64,000 nucleotides of DNA from Bacteroidales bacterium (GCA_024401395.1 JAKSLD010000004.1:1-64000), one strand, 5' to 3'. Shown: positions 36,233-45,191, counted from the stretch's first letter. Notes: a model not told the origin generated them from the letters alone. Numbers and translations: made by a program.

Positions 36233-37933
36233 ATGAAATACAGAATACTGCTATTTGCATTGTCGTTGAGTGTTGTATTGATGTTCTCGCGATGCAAGGA
36301 TGATGAAGATAAGGCAGAAAAGAAAGATACGCCGGAGAAGGTAGAGCCCAAGCCAGATCCTGACGAACCTGAAAATCCAGATCCTGAAGAACCAGATCCT
36401 GATGACTCAGACGAGCCCGAACCAGAACCGGAACCCGAACCAGAACCGGAACCTGACCCAGAGCCAGAACCAGAAGAGCCAGATGTAGAAGAACCAGATC
36501 CTAATGACCCATTTGACAAAGATGGGGTAGTGAAGGCCTTCCCAGGAGCAGAAGGAGGCGCCAAGTATGTGACAGGCGGCAGAGGAGGAAAAGTGCTTCA
36601 TGTCACATCGTTGGCAGATGATGGTTCAGAAGGAACACTACGTTGGGCGCTGACTAGAAATTATCCGAGAATCATAGTGTTTGACGTAAGCGGTATTATA
36701 GAATTGACGAAGAGGCTAGAGGTGAAGTACGACGATGTGACAGTAGCTGGTCAGACTGCGCCTGGGGACGGTATATGTATAAAGAACTACTCTACGTACA
36801 TCGGGGCGAATAATGTGATTATCCGTTTCATACGATTCAGGATGGGAGACGAGAAAGCTACAGAAGACGATGCGATATGGGGCAGAAATCAGAGAGACAT
36901 TATGATAGACCACTGCTCAATGTCGTGGTCGACAGACGAGTGCTCATCATTCTATAACAATGAGAACTTCACCATGCAGTGGTGTATCCTAGGAGAGAGC
37001 CTAAGGAATTCAGTACATGGAAAAGGGCAGCACGGCTATGGAGGTATCTGGGGAGGTACCTCAGCATCATTCCATCATAATGTGATATTGCATCATGATT
37101 CAAGAAATCCTAGGTTGTGCGGACCAAGATTCAGAACAAGTTCAAACTGCAATGTAGCAGACGAGACAGTAGACATAAGAAACAACGTATTCTACAACTG
37201 GGGCTCGAACTGCGGGTATGCCGGAGAAGGAGGCAGATATAATTTTGTCAACAACTATTACAAGCCAGGACCAGCTTCAAGTTCGAAAGACAGATTCTTC
37301 CAGCCATACGCATACAAGTATACCAAAGACTCAAATGGCAGCAATATGTTGAAAGACGGGTCAATGGGTTTATTCTACGTAGAAGGAAACTATATGGATG
37401 GCAAGGGAGCCAACTACGATTTCAAGGGAGTGAAGAATTTCAAGCCACAAGACAACACCGTATTATATCGTACGACCCAAGACGGAGGACAAGAAGAGTG
37501 CAGTGAGATGAGCGAGGCGACATTGAGGACCAAGACAATGTTTGAAGAAGGGGCGATGGCAGAGATAGAGACACACACAGCACAAGATGCGTATGAGATG
37601 TGTATCAAATATGCTGGAGCGTCACTGCACAGAGACAAGATAGACGAGCGATATGCAGAAGAAATCAAGTCCAAGAGCACTACATACCTCGGTTCGAATG
37701 GCAGTACGAAAGGATTGATAGACTCGCAGACAGACGTCGGAGGATATCCAGAGTACAAGAGTACGGCTAAACCAGCAGACACAGATAATGATGGTATGCC
37801 AGATGCCTGGGAGACAGCGCACGGACTAAATCCAGAAGATGCGTCAGATGCGATAGAAAATACCATTGATTCAAGATACAACAATATAGAAGTGTACATA
37901 AACAACCTTGTGCATTTCATCATGAAGCATTAA
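36233..37933 (+). CDS. Pectate lyase-like surface lipoprotein (PL1 family)
   Basis: 566 aa. A lipoprotein signal with Cys at residue 22 is followed by KDDEDK, which matches the acidic lipoprotein export signal for surface display. Residues about 30-90 are a Pro/Glu/Asp linker. The parallel beta-helix pectate lyase domain starts at VKAFPGAEGGAKYVTGGRGG and includes NVIIRFIRFRMGD, DAIWGRNQRDIMIDHCSMSW (Ca2+/substrate region) and the conserved Arg-containing HDSRNPRLCG. The C-terminus has a calcium-binding-like TDNDGMPDAWE motif, common in Bacteroidota PL1 enzymes. It cleaves polygalacturonate by beta-elimination. First gene of a five-gene pectin operon; GH28 follows 17 nt later. Confidence 0.9.
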   Translation: MKYRILLFALSLSVVLMFSRCKDDEDKAEKKDTPEKVEPKPDPDEPENPDPEEPDPDDSDEPEPEPEPEPEPEPDPEPEPEEPDVEEPDPNDPFDKDGVVKAFPGAEGGAKYVTGGRGGKVLHVTSLADDGSEGTLRWALTRNYPRIIVFDVSGIIELTKRLEVKYDDVTVAGQTAPGDGICIKNYSTYIGANNVIIRFIRFRMGDEKATEDDAIWGRNQRDIMIDHCSMSWSTDECSSFYNNENFTMQWCILGESLRNSVHGKGQHGYGGIWGGTSASFHHNVILHHDSRNPRLCGPRFRTSSNCNVADETVDIRNNVFYNWGSNCGYAGEGGRYNFVNNYYKPGPASSSKDRFFQPYAYKYTKDSNGSNMLKDGSMGLFYVEGNYMDGKGANYDFKGVKNFKPQDNTVLYRTTQDGGQEECSEMSEATLRTKTMFEEGAMAEIETHTAQDAYEMCIKYAGASLHRDKIDERYAEEIKSKSTTYLGSNGSTKGLIDSQTDVGGYPEYKSTAKPADTDNDGMPDAWETAHGLNPEDASDAIENTIDSRYNNIEVYINNLVHFIMKH

Positions 37934-37950
37934 AAATAGAACATTACAAT

Positions 37951-39387
37951 ATGAAGCGAATATTTACGATAGTTACTCTCTGTATAGTCAGTGCCTCCTT
38001 GTTGCTCGCAAAAAATGTAAAAAAAGAGAAGCAAGAAGACGTATGGGCAGGTATGCAGACAGTGTTGAATGGGATAAAGTTGCCAGATATTCCAGATAAA
38101 GATTTTGTAATAACCCAATATGGGGCATCGCAAGATTCCTCCTATTTATGGAATGGCAAAGCGATAAACAGAGCCATAGAAGAAGCAAGCAAAGTAGGCG
38201 GAGGCAAGGTAGTCATTCCACAAGGAGAATGGAAGACCGGTCCGCTTACTTTATTGAGCCATATCAACCTCCACGTAGAAAAAGATGCGAAGCTGCTATT
38301 CTCTACGACAAGAGAGCACTATCTGCCAGTAGTATTGACCAGATGGGAAGGTATAGACTGCTATACACTACACCCACTGATATATGCCTACGACCAGTCG
38401 GACATTGCAATTACAGGAGAAGGAACGATAGACGGACAAGCCAACAATGAGAACTGGTGGCATATGTGCGGTGCGGAGAGATTCGGGTATAGAGAAGGAA
38501 TGCTCACGCAAAGAGCCAAGAATCATGGAAGACCAAAGTTGACAGAATATGAGCAGACCAACACACCCGTAGAAGAGAGAAAGATGACATTAGCCGATGG
38601 GTTACGAGCACAGATGGTTAATATCTACAAATGTGACAGAGTGCTAATAGAAGGAGTAACGATGAGGAATTCGCCATTTTGGGTAATGCACCCTATGATG
38701 GTAAACAGCCTTACGGTAAGAGACGTCAAGGTTATTTCCCACGGACCGAATTCAGACGGATGTGACCCAGAGTCGTGCAATGGAGTATTGATAGAGAGAT
38801 GCTATTTTGACACAGGAGACGACTGTATAGCCATAAAGAGCGGCAGAAACAACGATGGAAGACGATGGGGGATACCATCGCAGAACATCATAGTGAGAGA
38901 CTGCCACATGAAGAACGGACATGGCGGAGTTGTAGTAGGAAGTGAGATTTCAGGTGGGTATAGAAATCTTTGGGTAGAAAACTGCAAGATGGATTCGCCA
39001 GAATTAGAGCGAGTAATCAGAATCAAGACAAATCCGTGCAGAGGCGGCGTGATAGAGAATATCTATGCCAGAAATATTGAAGTAGGGCAGTGCAAAGAGG
39101 CGGTACTCAAGATAAATCTTGACTATGAGCCAAAAGAAGACTGTCAGAGAGACTTCAATCCAGTAGTACGAAATGTGAGATTAGAGAACGTGACAAGCAA
39201 AGCCAGCAAGTATGGAGTCTGCATTATCGGTTTATCAGAAGAAGAAAATGTATGCGACATCAGTGTAAAAGACTGCCATTTTGATGGGGTGAAAGAAGGC
39301 GACAAATTGAAAGGTATGGTAAAGAACCTCACATACGACAAGTATTATCGCAACGGAGAGAAAGTCAAGACAGAAAAGAAAAAGTAG
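37951..39387 (+). CDS. Polygalacturonase-like glycoside hydrolase, GH28
   Basis: 478 aa with a cleavable signal peptide (MKRIFTIVTLCIVSASLLLA) and no lipobox. GH28 catalytic signatures: NSDGCDPESCNG (first Asp), DTGDDCIAIKSG (Asp pair), GHGGVVVGSE and RVIRIKTNPCRGG (His, Arg, Lys of subsite -1/+1). The domain is a right-handed beta-helix that hydrolyses galacturonan or rhamnogalacturonan; exo-acting Bacteroidota members are of about this length. Located 17 nt after PL1 and 12 nt before GH43, so co-transcribed. Probably periplasmic, processing imported oligosaccharides. Confidence 0.93.
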   Translation: MKRIFTIVTLCIVSASLLLAKNVKKEKQEDVWAGMQTVLNGIKLPDIPDKDFVITQYGASQDSSYLWNGKAINRAIEEASKVGGGKVVIPQGEWKTGPLTLLSHINLHVEKDAKLLFSTTREHYLPVVLTRWEGIDCYTLHPLIYAYDQSDIAITGEGTIDGQANNENWWHMCGAERFGYREGMLTQRAKNHGRPKLTEYEQTNTPVEERKMTLADGLRAQMVNIYKCDRVLIEGVTMRNSPFWVMHPMMVNSLTVRDVKVISHGPNSDGCDPESCNGVLIERCYFDTGDDCIAIKSGRNNDGRRWGIPSQNIIVRDCHMKNGHGGVVVGSEISGGYRNLWVENCKMDSPELERVIRIKTNPCRGGVIENIYARNIEVGQCKEAVLKINLDYEPKEDCQRDFNPVVRNVRLENVTSKASKYGVCIIGLSEEENVCDISVKDCHFDGVKEGDKLKGMVKNLTYDKYYRNGEKVKTEKKK

Positions 39388-39414
39388 AATAAAAAAATAA
39401 TGTTACGCGAAATC

Positions 39415-41088
39415 ATGTTAGTAGCACACAAACATATATTAATTGGAATAGCTGCTGTGTCGGTATGGGGATGTAGCGGTCAGCAATCAGAAGTAGAAAC
39501 AGGCAAATCGGCAGAGTACGTATCACAAGTATGGGTATCAGACAATGGAGACGGTACGTATAAGAATCCAGTGCTATATGCAGACTATTCCGATCCAGAT
39601 GTATGTCGTGTAGGAGACGATTACTATATGACAGCATCAAGTTTCAACTGTATACCAGGTTTACCGATATTACATTCAAAAGATCTGGTAAACTGGGAGA
39701 TAATAAACTATGCCGTAGAGAGATTAGAGCCAGCAGAGCAATTTGACCTGGCATCGCATGGCAATGGAATATGGGCACCATCCATAAGATACCATAACGG
39801 CGAGTATTACATCTATTGGGGAGATCCAGACAATGGCATATATATGGTAAAGACCAAGGATCCGAGAGGAAGATGGGATAAGCCAGTATTAGTACATAAG
39901 TCGAAGGGAATTATAGATACCTGTCCATATTGGGATGAAGACGGCAGAGCGTGGATAGGGCATGGATATGCAGGGTCGAGAGCCGGGCTTAAGAGCATAT
40001 TAGGGTTAATAGAGATGACCCCAGACGGCATGGCTACTATAGGCGAAGACAGAGTCATATATGATGGGCATATAGACAATGTCACGATAGAAGGAGTCAA
40101 GCTGTATAAGAGAGAAGGGTACTACTATATAATGTGTCCAGCAGGAGGCGTTCCTACCGGGTATCAGTTAGCAATGAGGTCGAAGAAGATAGACGGACCA
40201 TACGAGTGGAAGATAGTTATGGCGCAAGGAAGTACCAAGATAAACGGACCACATCAGGGAGGCTGGGTAGATACACCTGACGGGAAAGAAGACTGGTTTT
40301 TGCACTTTCAGGATATAGAAGCATACGGTCGTGTGGTACATTTGAACCCAGTGAAGTGGGTAGACGGTTGGCCGGTTATGGGAATCAATGAGAATGCCAA
40401 TTACTGTGGAGAGCCAGTAGAGGTATATAAGAAGCCATCATTGCCAGTACAGAAGATACACACGCCAGTAGAATCAGACACATTTGATGATACCACATTA
40501 GGGTTACAGTGGCAGTGGCATGCCAACAGCAATGCGTTATGGTATTTCTGTGATGCGGCAAACAGCAGATTGAGGTTATATTCATATCCAGTAGTAGAAG
40601 GGTATCAAAATCTGTGGGATGTTCAGAACCTATTGCTACAGAAATTCCCTGCTCCAGAATTTACCGCTACGGCGAAAGTAAGATTTGCGCCTACGGATAA
40701 ATATTCAGGAGAGAGGGCAGGACTTGTTGTGATGGGTCTAGACTATGCAGGACTGATGATGGAAAATACGGCAGAAGGCATAGTTCTGACAAACAATATC
40801 TGTCTCAATGCATCAAAGAAAGGTACGGAGAGCATAGCGTCAGCATTCGGTTTGGTCGCAAAAAATGAATTAATATGGTTGCGAGTGAGCGTAAAGAAAG
40901 AAGGAATAGATGCCATGTGTACATTCTCGATAAGCAAAGATGGAGAGAATTTTGAAGAGGCCGGAAAAGCATTTGTTGCGAAGCCAGGAAAATGGATTGG
41001 CGCGAAAGTCGGGCTATTCGTGACGAGAGACGTGAAGTCGAACGATGGTGGATGGATGGACGTTGAAGATTTTGAGATTTCGATGTAG
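39415..41088 (+). CDS. GH43-family hydrolase lipoprotein (beta-xylosidase/alpha-arabinofuranosidase type) with C-terminal beta-sandwich
   Basis: 557 aa. A lipoprotein signal with lipobox SVWGC precedes a five-bladed propeller with GH43 signatures: ADYSDPDVCRVGDDYYMTAS (catalytic base Asp), LPILHSKDLVNWEI, IDTCPYWDEDGRAWIGHGYA (Asp) and EGVKLYKREGYYYIMCPAGG (general acid Glu). From about residue 355 (SDTFDDTTLGLQWQWHAN) there is a DUF1349/concanavalin-like C-terminal domain, as in GH43_12-type proteins. Substrate is likely an arabinan or galactan side chain of pectin, inferred from the operon. An in-frame ATG at 39400 would add five residues; 39415 gives the cleaner signal peptide. Confidence 0.9.
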   Translation: MLVAHKHILIGIAAVSVWGCSGQQSEVETGKSAEYVSQVWVSDNGDGTYKNPVLYADYSDPDVCRVGDDYYMTASSFNCIPGLPILHSKDLVNWEIINYAVERLEPAEQFDLASHGNGIWAPSIRYHNGEYYIYWGDPDNGIYMVKTKDPRGRWDKPVLVHKSKGIIDTCPYWDEDGRAWIGHGYAGSRAGLKSILGLIEMTPDGMATIGEDRVIYDGHIDNVTIEGVKLYKREGYYYIMCPAGGVPTGYQLAMRSKKIDGPYEWKIVMAQGSTKINGPHQGGWVDTPDGKEDWFLHFQDIEAYGRVVHLNPVKWVDGWPVMGINENANYCGEPVEVYKKPSLPVQKIHTPVESDTFDDTTLGLQWQWHANSNALWYFCDAANSRLRLYSYPVVEGYQNLWDVQNLLLQKFPAPEFTATAKVRFAPTDKYSGERAGLVVMGLDYAGLMMENTAEGIVLTNNICLNASKKGTESIASAFGLVAKNELIWLRVSVKKEGIDAMCTFSISKDGENFEEAGKAFVAKPGKWIGAKVGLFVTRDVKSNDGGWMDVEDFEISM

Positions 41089-41124
41089 AGCGTTATTTTT
41101 GTGTGTAGGTAATACGTGAATAAT

Positions 41125-42225
41125 ATGAAGAAGAAAAGCATAAGTACGATATTAGCAGTATGTGCCTTATCGATTTTAGGGTGTTCAGAAGACAAAGGCA
41201 TAAGTGCTAAGGTTGACCCTACACCAAATAACAAACCAGAAGAGCCAACAGTTGTTGAGACGAGGCTTGCATACGGTGCTGATATTTCGTGGTTAACTGC
41301 GCAAGAAAAGCAAGGCATTAAGTTCTATAATGCCCAAGGAGTAGAGAAAGATATGTTTGCTCTGATACCAGAGATGGGCGGTAATGCCGTACGATTCAGA
41401 GTGTGGGTTAATCCAAGCAAAGACCTATACAGCGGGCTCTGCGACAAAGCGGCAACGTTGGCACTGGCCAAGAGAGCCAAAGCAGCAGGGCTTCGTATTA
41501 TGATAGATTTCCATTATTCCGATTCGTGGGCAGATCCAGGAAAGCAGAATAAGCCAGCTGCATGGAAGAATATGTCAGTTGACGAGATGGCAAATGCGAT
41601 AGCCGAGCATACGACAGATGTACTTACCACATTGAAAGAAGCAGAGATAGACGTCGAGTGGGTACAGATAGGAAACGAGACCACAGATGGAATGCTATGG
41701 GAAGAAGGCAGATGTTCGAAGAATCCTAAGAACTATGCATTGTTCATAAAGTCGGGAGCAGAAGCTGCCAAGGCAGTATATGATAAAGTAAAGGTAATAG
41801 TGCATATAGACAATGGTTGGCTTGCAAGTACATTAGAGTGGAATATAGGAGAGTTAGTCAAGGCAGGAGTAAAAGATAAGTTTGACGTCATAGGAGTATC
41901 ATACTATCCATCATATCTTGGAGAAAATGACAAGGCAAAGGCATTAGGCATTTCGTCGTGGAAAGAGGGGAACAAGTATATAGCATCAAATGTAAAGAGA
42001 TGGGAAGAGAAATATGGGAAGAAAGTGATGGTTGTTGAGTATGGTTATAGAAACGACCAGCTAGGAGAAGCGCAAGAATGCCTGAGCGACCTGATGGCAA
42101 AGACAAAAGATTATGAGAATTTCGAAGGCATACTGATGTGGGAGCCGCAGTCGTATAACGGATGGGCCAACTATGGGTTAGGTCTATTTACAAAAGACGG
42201 TAAGCCAGGTGTAGTTTTCAAATAA
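41125..42225 (+). CDS. Arabinogalactan endo-beta-1,4-galactanase, GH53 lipoprotein
   Basis: 366 aa. Lipobox SILGC followed by SEDK, consistent with surface export. The GH53 TIM barrel starts at AYGADISWLTAQEKQG, with VRFRVWVNPSKD, RIMIDFHYSDSWADPGKQ, acid/base Glu in VQIGNETTDGMLW, and nucleophile Glu in KVMVVEYGYRND. Both catalytic residues are intact. GH53 cuts beta-1,4-galactan side chains of type I rhamnogalacturonan. A GTG at 41116 lies just upstream; the ATG at 41125 is preferred. It is 36 nt after GH43 and 6 nt before the GH2-like gene. Confidence 0.94.
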   Translation: MKKKSISTILAVCALSILGCSEDKGISAKVDPTPNNKPEEPTVVETRLAYGADISWLTAQEKQGIKFYNAQGVEKDMFALIPEMGGNAVRFRVWVNPSKDLYSGLCDKAATLALAKRAKAAGLRIMIDFHYSDSWADPGKQNKPAAWKNMSVDEMANAIAEHTTDVLTTLKEAEIDVEWVQIGNETTDGMLWEEGRCSKNPKNYALFIKSGAEAAKAVYDKVKVIVHIDNGWLASTLEWNIGELVKAGVKDKFDVIGVSYYPSYLGENDKAKALGISSWKEGNKYIASNVKRWEEKYGKKVMVVEYGYRNDQLGEAQECLSDLMAKTKDYENFEGILMWEPQSYNGWANYGLGLFTKDGKPGVVFK

Positions 42226-42231
42226 GGGAAG

Positions 42232-44028
42232 ATGTACAAACATATATTGTCACTCATAGTGGCGCTGGTAGCAGTTGCCTGCGCCAACGATGATAATTTC
42301 AAGACAGAAGTGCTATTCGATGACGAATGGCACTTTGTTCGTATTGAAGACACCCTATCAGAGAGCGACTCATTACAATATATACAAGGGAATATTCCTG
42401 CGGGGGCAGAAGAAGTGACCCTGCCGCACAGCGCGAAGATAGAGCCATTAGTGGTTAATGATCAATGGCAAGGCACGTGTTTCTATTTTAAGACATTTAA
42501 TCTAATCGAAGAAGATATACAAAAGAGATTAGCGTTGAGGTTCGACGGAGCCATGAACGTCTCGAATGTATGGGTAAATGGAGAACATCTTAAGACACAT
42601 AGAGGAGGGTATTTACCATTTGAGGTAGAAATAGATGGCCGAGTCAGAGTTGGAGAAAACAAAATAGTCGTAAGTCTTGATAACAGAGACAATGAAACTA
42701 CAGGACCTGTGCCATTGCCGATATTAGATTACAATACATACGGAGGTTTGTACAGGCACGTGTGGCTGATAAAGAACGACAGAGTGATGATTACGCGGCA
42801 TACGGCAGGATATTCAGATGCAGGAGTTGTGTTCAGGACATTGAATATCAATGATGACTATGCGAATGTATATGTTCAAATTGATGTGAAGAATATAGGG
42901 AGTACAGACTGCGATATGTTGCTAGACATAGAAATATTAGATGCAGACGGGATAGAAGTTGAGCAATGTCAGATAGATACGACAGTATCGGTAGGGGAGA
43001 GAGCAACATTAAGCAGAGTATTAGAGGTAGACGATGTTCAGTTATGGTCGCCAAGAGAGCCAAATCTGTATACACTTAAAGTCTCGGTCAGAGAAGGAGA
43101 AGAACTGCTGGACAAGTATGAGAAGAGAGTCGGTATACGCAAGATAAGAATAGAAGAAGGAAAAGTGTATGTCAACGGCGAAGAGACCGAATTGAAAGGA
43201 TGCAGAAGAGAACAAGAATACCCTTATATAGGGTATGCGCTGTCGGACAAAGCCCAGTGGAGAGATGTCTGGAAGATAAAAGAATCGGGGTATAACTATG
43301 TTCATTTGAGTCATTGTCCACATTCAGAGTCATTTATAGAAGGGTGTGATGCGTATGGATTAATGGTCATAGAGCAGATACCAGGGTACAGGTATTTTGG
43401 TGGCAAGGCATTTGAGGCACAGGCATTACAATCCGCCAAGGATATGATACGCAGAGACAGGAACAATCCTTCGATACTAGCCTGGGAGTTGGCGATAGAA
43501 GCGACAATGATGCCGAAAACCTTTACAGAAGCGGTGGCGCCGATGAGAGACCGAGAGGCACCAGGGACGTATACAGTCGGTCCGTATGAAAGAGAGTATG
43601 ACATCAGAAGCGGAACATTAGGCGAAGAACAAGTGATGTTTGATTACAACAGAGGGTCGTCTTTGGATATTTGTGGAGACGGTGTATTTGATATATTCAG
43701 AATGGGGAAAACAGGAGAAGAGAAAACAGACGGAGAGCCAAGCAGAGTGAAGGTGTACAGTCTAGAAGACGGTCCGTATATGCCCCTAGAGAAAGAAAAG
43801 AAAGATACCAAGATATACTATGGGGAGCTGCTAGACCATGAAGGAAATCGAGTTTCGGGAGAAGAAGGGAGAGTCAGATGGACGGTTACAGGCAATGCGA
43901 ATATAGTAAATCCAGACTCTGGGATGGTAAAAACGGTAGAAGAGAGGGCTATGGATGGAGTATCGAAGATAGTTGTTGAAGAATATGGTGATTTTTCGAT
44001 TAGAGCCGAATATGTAGACAATGAGTGA
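42232..44028 (+). CDS. GH2-like protein (beta-galactosidase superfamily), barrel apparently lacking the nucleophile segment
   Basis: 598 aa, short for GH2 (often over 750). A lipoprotein signal (Cys in AVACANDD, acidic after the Cys) is followed by the sugar-binding jelly roll (SNVWVNGEHLKTHRGGYLPF) and Ig-like domain. The TIM barrel includes YNYVHLSHCPHSESFIEGCD, GLMVIEQIPGY and RRDRNNPSILAWELAIEATM, whose Glu is at or near the acid/base position. After PMRDREAPGTYTVGPYERE the sequence passes almost directly to QVMFDYNRGSSLDICGDGVF, which in related GH2 proteins lies past the nucleophile strand. No PxxxxE(F/Y)-type nucleophile segment is seen. It may be inactive or binding-only. Last gene of the pectin operon. 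Confidence 0.75.
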   Translation: MYKHILSLIVALVAVACANDDNFKTEVLFDDEWHFVRIEDTLSESDSLQYIQGNIPAGAEEVTLPHSAKIEPLVVNDQWQGTCFYFKTFNLIEEDIQKRLALRFDGAMNVSNVWVNGEHLKTHRGGYLPFEVEIDGRVRVGENKIVVSLDNRDNETTGPVPLPILDYNTYGGLYRHVWLIKNDRVMITRHTAGYSDAGVVFRTLNINDDYANVYVQIDVKNIGSTDCDMLLDIEILDADGIEVEQCQIDTTVSVGERATLSRVLEVDDVQLWSPREPNLYTLKVSVREGEELLDKYEKRVGIRKIRIEEGKVYVNGEETELKGCRREQEYPYIGYALSDKAQWRDVWKIKESGYNYVHLSHCPHSESFIEGCDAYGLMVIEQIPGYRYFGGKAFEAQALQSAKDMIRRDRNNPSILAWELAIEATMMPKTFTEAVAPMRDREAPGTYTVGPYEREYDIRSGTLGEEQVMFDYNRGSSLDICGDGVFDIFRMGKTGEEKTDGEPSRVKVYSLEDGPYMPLEKEKKDTKIYYGELLDHEGNRVSGEEGRVRWTVTGNANIVNPDSGMVKTVEERAMDGVSKIVVEEYGDFSIRAEYVDNE

Positions 44029-44086
44029 GTTAGCGCAAATTATGGTTGCAATTTGTTTGAAGGTGTAAAAAATAATCCAATAATGG

Positions 44087-44118
44087 TTTGCATTTGTAAA
44101 TAAATAGCACTACTTTTG
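44087..44118 (+). promoter_or_regulatory. Promoter of the tRNA-Trp gene
   Basis: TTTG at 44087-44090 and TACTTTTG at 44111-44118 with a 20-nt spacer, 18 nt before the tRNA 5' end. Confidence 0.83.
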
Positions 44119-44135
44119 CATCGTCAAAATGAGAT

Positions 44136-44208
44136 ACGGGTGTAGCTCAGTTGGTAGAGCACTGGTCTCCAAAACCAGGTGTCGGGAGTTCGAGTCTCTC
44201 CTCCCGTG
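44136..44208 (+). tRNA. tRNA-Trp (anticodon CCA)
   Basis: 73 nt folding into a full cloverleaf: D stem GCTC/GAGC, anticodon stem CTGGT/ACCAG with loop CTCCAAA, T stem GGGAG/CTCTC with TTCGAGT loop, discriminator G. The acceptor stem ACGGGTG/CTCCCGT has one T-T mismatch at position 6-67. CCA is not encoded. Confidence 0.95.
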
Positions 44209-44225
44209 CTTAAGCACAGGAAAGA

Positions 44226-44259
44226 AAAAGGTCCTTCAGGAAACTGGAGGACCTTTTTT
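44226..44259 (+). terminator. Rho-independent terminator after tRNA-Trp
   Basis: An AAAGGTCCTTCAG stem pairs with CTGGAGGACCTTT around GAAA (with one G-T type pair), followed by a T run. The T run merges with the heptamer array that starts at 44259. Confidence 0.87.
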
Positions 44260-44489
44260 AATTCCTAATTAGTAATTCCTAATTCCTAGTTCCTAATTCC
44301 TAATTCCTAATTCCTAGTTCCTGATTACTGTTTCTTTATGGCGGTTGCTATTGAGACCACCGTTTGGGGGTGCTATTAATTACTCTTACGGGGTTGAGGG
44401 GCTTTGTGAGGTGTTGAGTGAGTCTTTTGAGTGTCCTTTGAAGGTCCTTTGTAGTATAAGGGAAGTACCTTGTTCATCGTAATTTTTTA
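44259..44489. repeat. Composite intergenic element: heptamer array, spacer, 11-nt array, conserved box
   Basis: 44259-44328 is ten heptamers of TAATTCC and variants (TAGTTCC, TAATTAG, TGATTAC). 44329-44401 is a spacer. 44402-44456 is five 11-nt units (CTTTGTGAGGT, GTTGAGTGAGT, CTTTTGAGTGT, CCTTTGAAGGT, CCTTTGTAGTA). 44462-44489 is the box GAAGTACCTTGTTCATCG followed by TAATTTTTTA. The same order recurs at 49748-49986. No ORF spans it. Confidence 0.82.
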
Positions 44490-44534
44490 TTAAGCGTTAC
44501 ATTCTGACCTTTTGCAGAAGATAGGGGAGAGAGC

Positions 44535-44573
44535 AAAAAAGAAAGCCTCATTTCCAGGGCGGAAATGAGGCTT
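44535..44573 (-). terminator. Rho-independent terminator of the nitroreductase gene
   Basis: Perfect 13-bp stem AAGCCTCATTTCC (44543-44555) with GGAAATGAGGCTT (44561-44573). On the minus strand it is followed by TCTTTTTTG. Confidence 0.9.
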
Positions 44574-44594
44574 GGGATTATAGAGAGTCGGATA

Positions 44595-45191
44595 TTACTC
44601 AAAAGAAACGAACTGTACTCTTTCTGCGACGCGAGGCTTAGCTGCTGGGGCTTCATCTGCGTAACCAAGGGCGAGGACCAGGCAGAGGTCGTGGCCTTCG
44701 CTGAAGCCAAGCTTAGAGAGGATTTCGGGTTTTTCCATAGCTGCGCGAACAGGCATACCGAGGTTGATAGAGCCGATACCGTAGCCCCAAGCTGCGAGGC
44801 AGACATTTTCGGCCAACAGACCAACGTCGATGCGAGACATATCGTAGTTGTTCTTTGCTGCGATGAACATATAAACAGGAGCCTTGTACAAGCCGTTGAG
44901 GTTCTCAGCGAGGTAGGCGGTAGAAGTTGGGTCGTTTACGACCTTAACCTCATAGCACTGCTGGTTCATACCATTAGGAGCGTTGATACCACACTCGATG
45001 ATCTTGTCGAGTATATCGCGAGGTACCTGCTGATCCTTGTATTTACGGATACTACGGCGAGCCATAATGTTGTCCACTACGACCTGGCTGACATTTACTT
45101 CAGCTTTTGCGGCATTGTCAGATGCTGGAGCAGTACAAGACTGAGCACCTGCGAATAAGATTGCCATCAAAGGCAAAATCAATTTTTTCAT
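44595..45191 (-). CDS. Nitroreductase-family protein with a lipoprotein signal
   Basis: 198 aa. The N-terminus MKKLILPLMAILFAGAQSC is a lipoprotein signal peptide (lipobox AQSC). The rest is a compact nitroreductase domain: MARRSIRKYKDQQVP, AGINAPNG-like CGINAPNGMNQQCYEV (FMN phosphate/ring contacts), DVGLLAENVCLAAWGYGIGS and ALGYADEAP. Such proteins use FMN to reduce nitro, quinone or enone groups; nearly all are cytoplasmic, so an exported version is unusual although known in Bacteroidota. TACCTTTG at 45249-45242 is a plausible -7 element. It has its own terminator. Confidence 0.88.
   Translation of the reverse strand: MKKLILPLMAILFAGAQSCTAPASDNAAKAEVNVSQVVVDNIMARRSIRKYKDQQVPRDILDKIIECGINAPNGMNQQCYEVKVVNDPTSTAYLAENLNGLYKAPVYMFIAAKNNYDMSRIDVGLLAENVCLAAWGYGIGSINLGMPVRAAMEKPEILSKLGFSEGHDLCLVLALGYADEAPAAKPRVAERVQFVSFE

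Noticed and set aside
36412-36485. Pro/Glu/Asp codon repeats as a DNA repeat element
   Set aside because: They are a coding linker in the PL1 gene, with codon-periodic rather than independent DNA repeats.
36214-36564. Minus-strand Ser/Gly repeat frame
   Set aside because: It is the antisense of the Pro/Glu/Asp linker of the PL1 lipoprotein, not a separate gene.
44259-44328. Heptamer and 11-nt arrays as CRISPR
   Set aside because: Units are only 7 or 11 nt, contiguous and without spacers, and no cas genes are in the window.
44565-45158. 197-codon plus-strand frame
   Set aside because: It is antisense to the well supported nitroreductase and has no family features.
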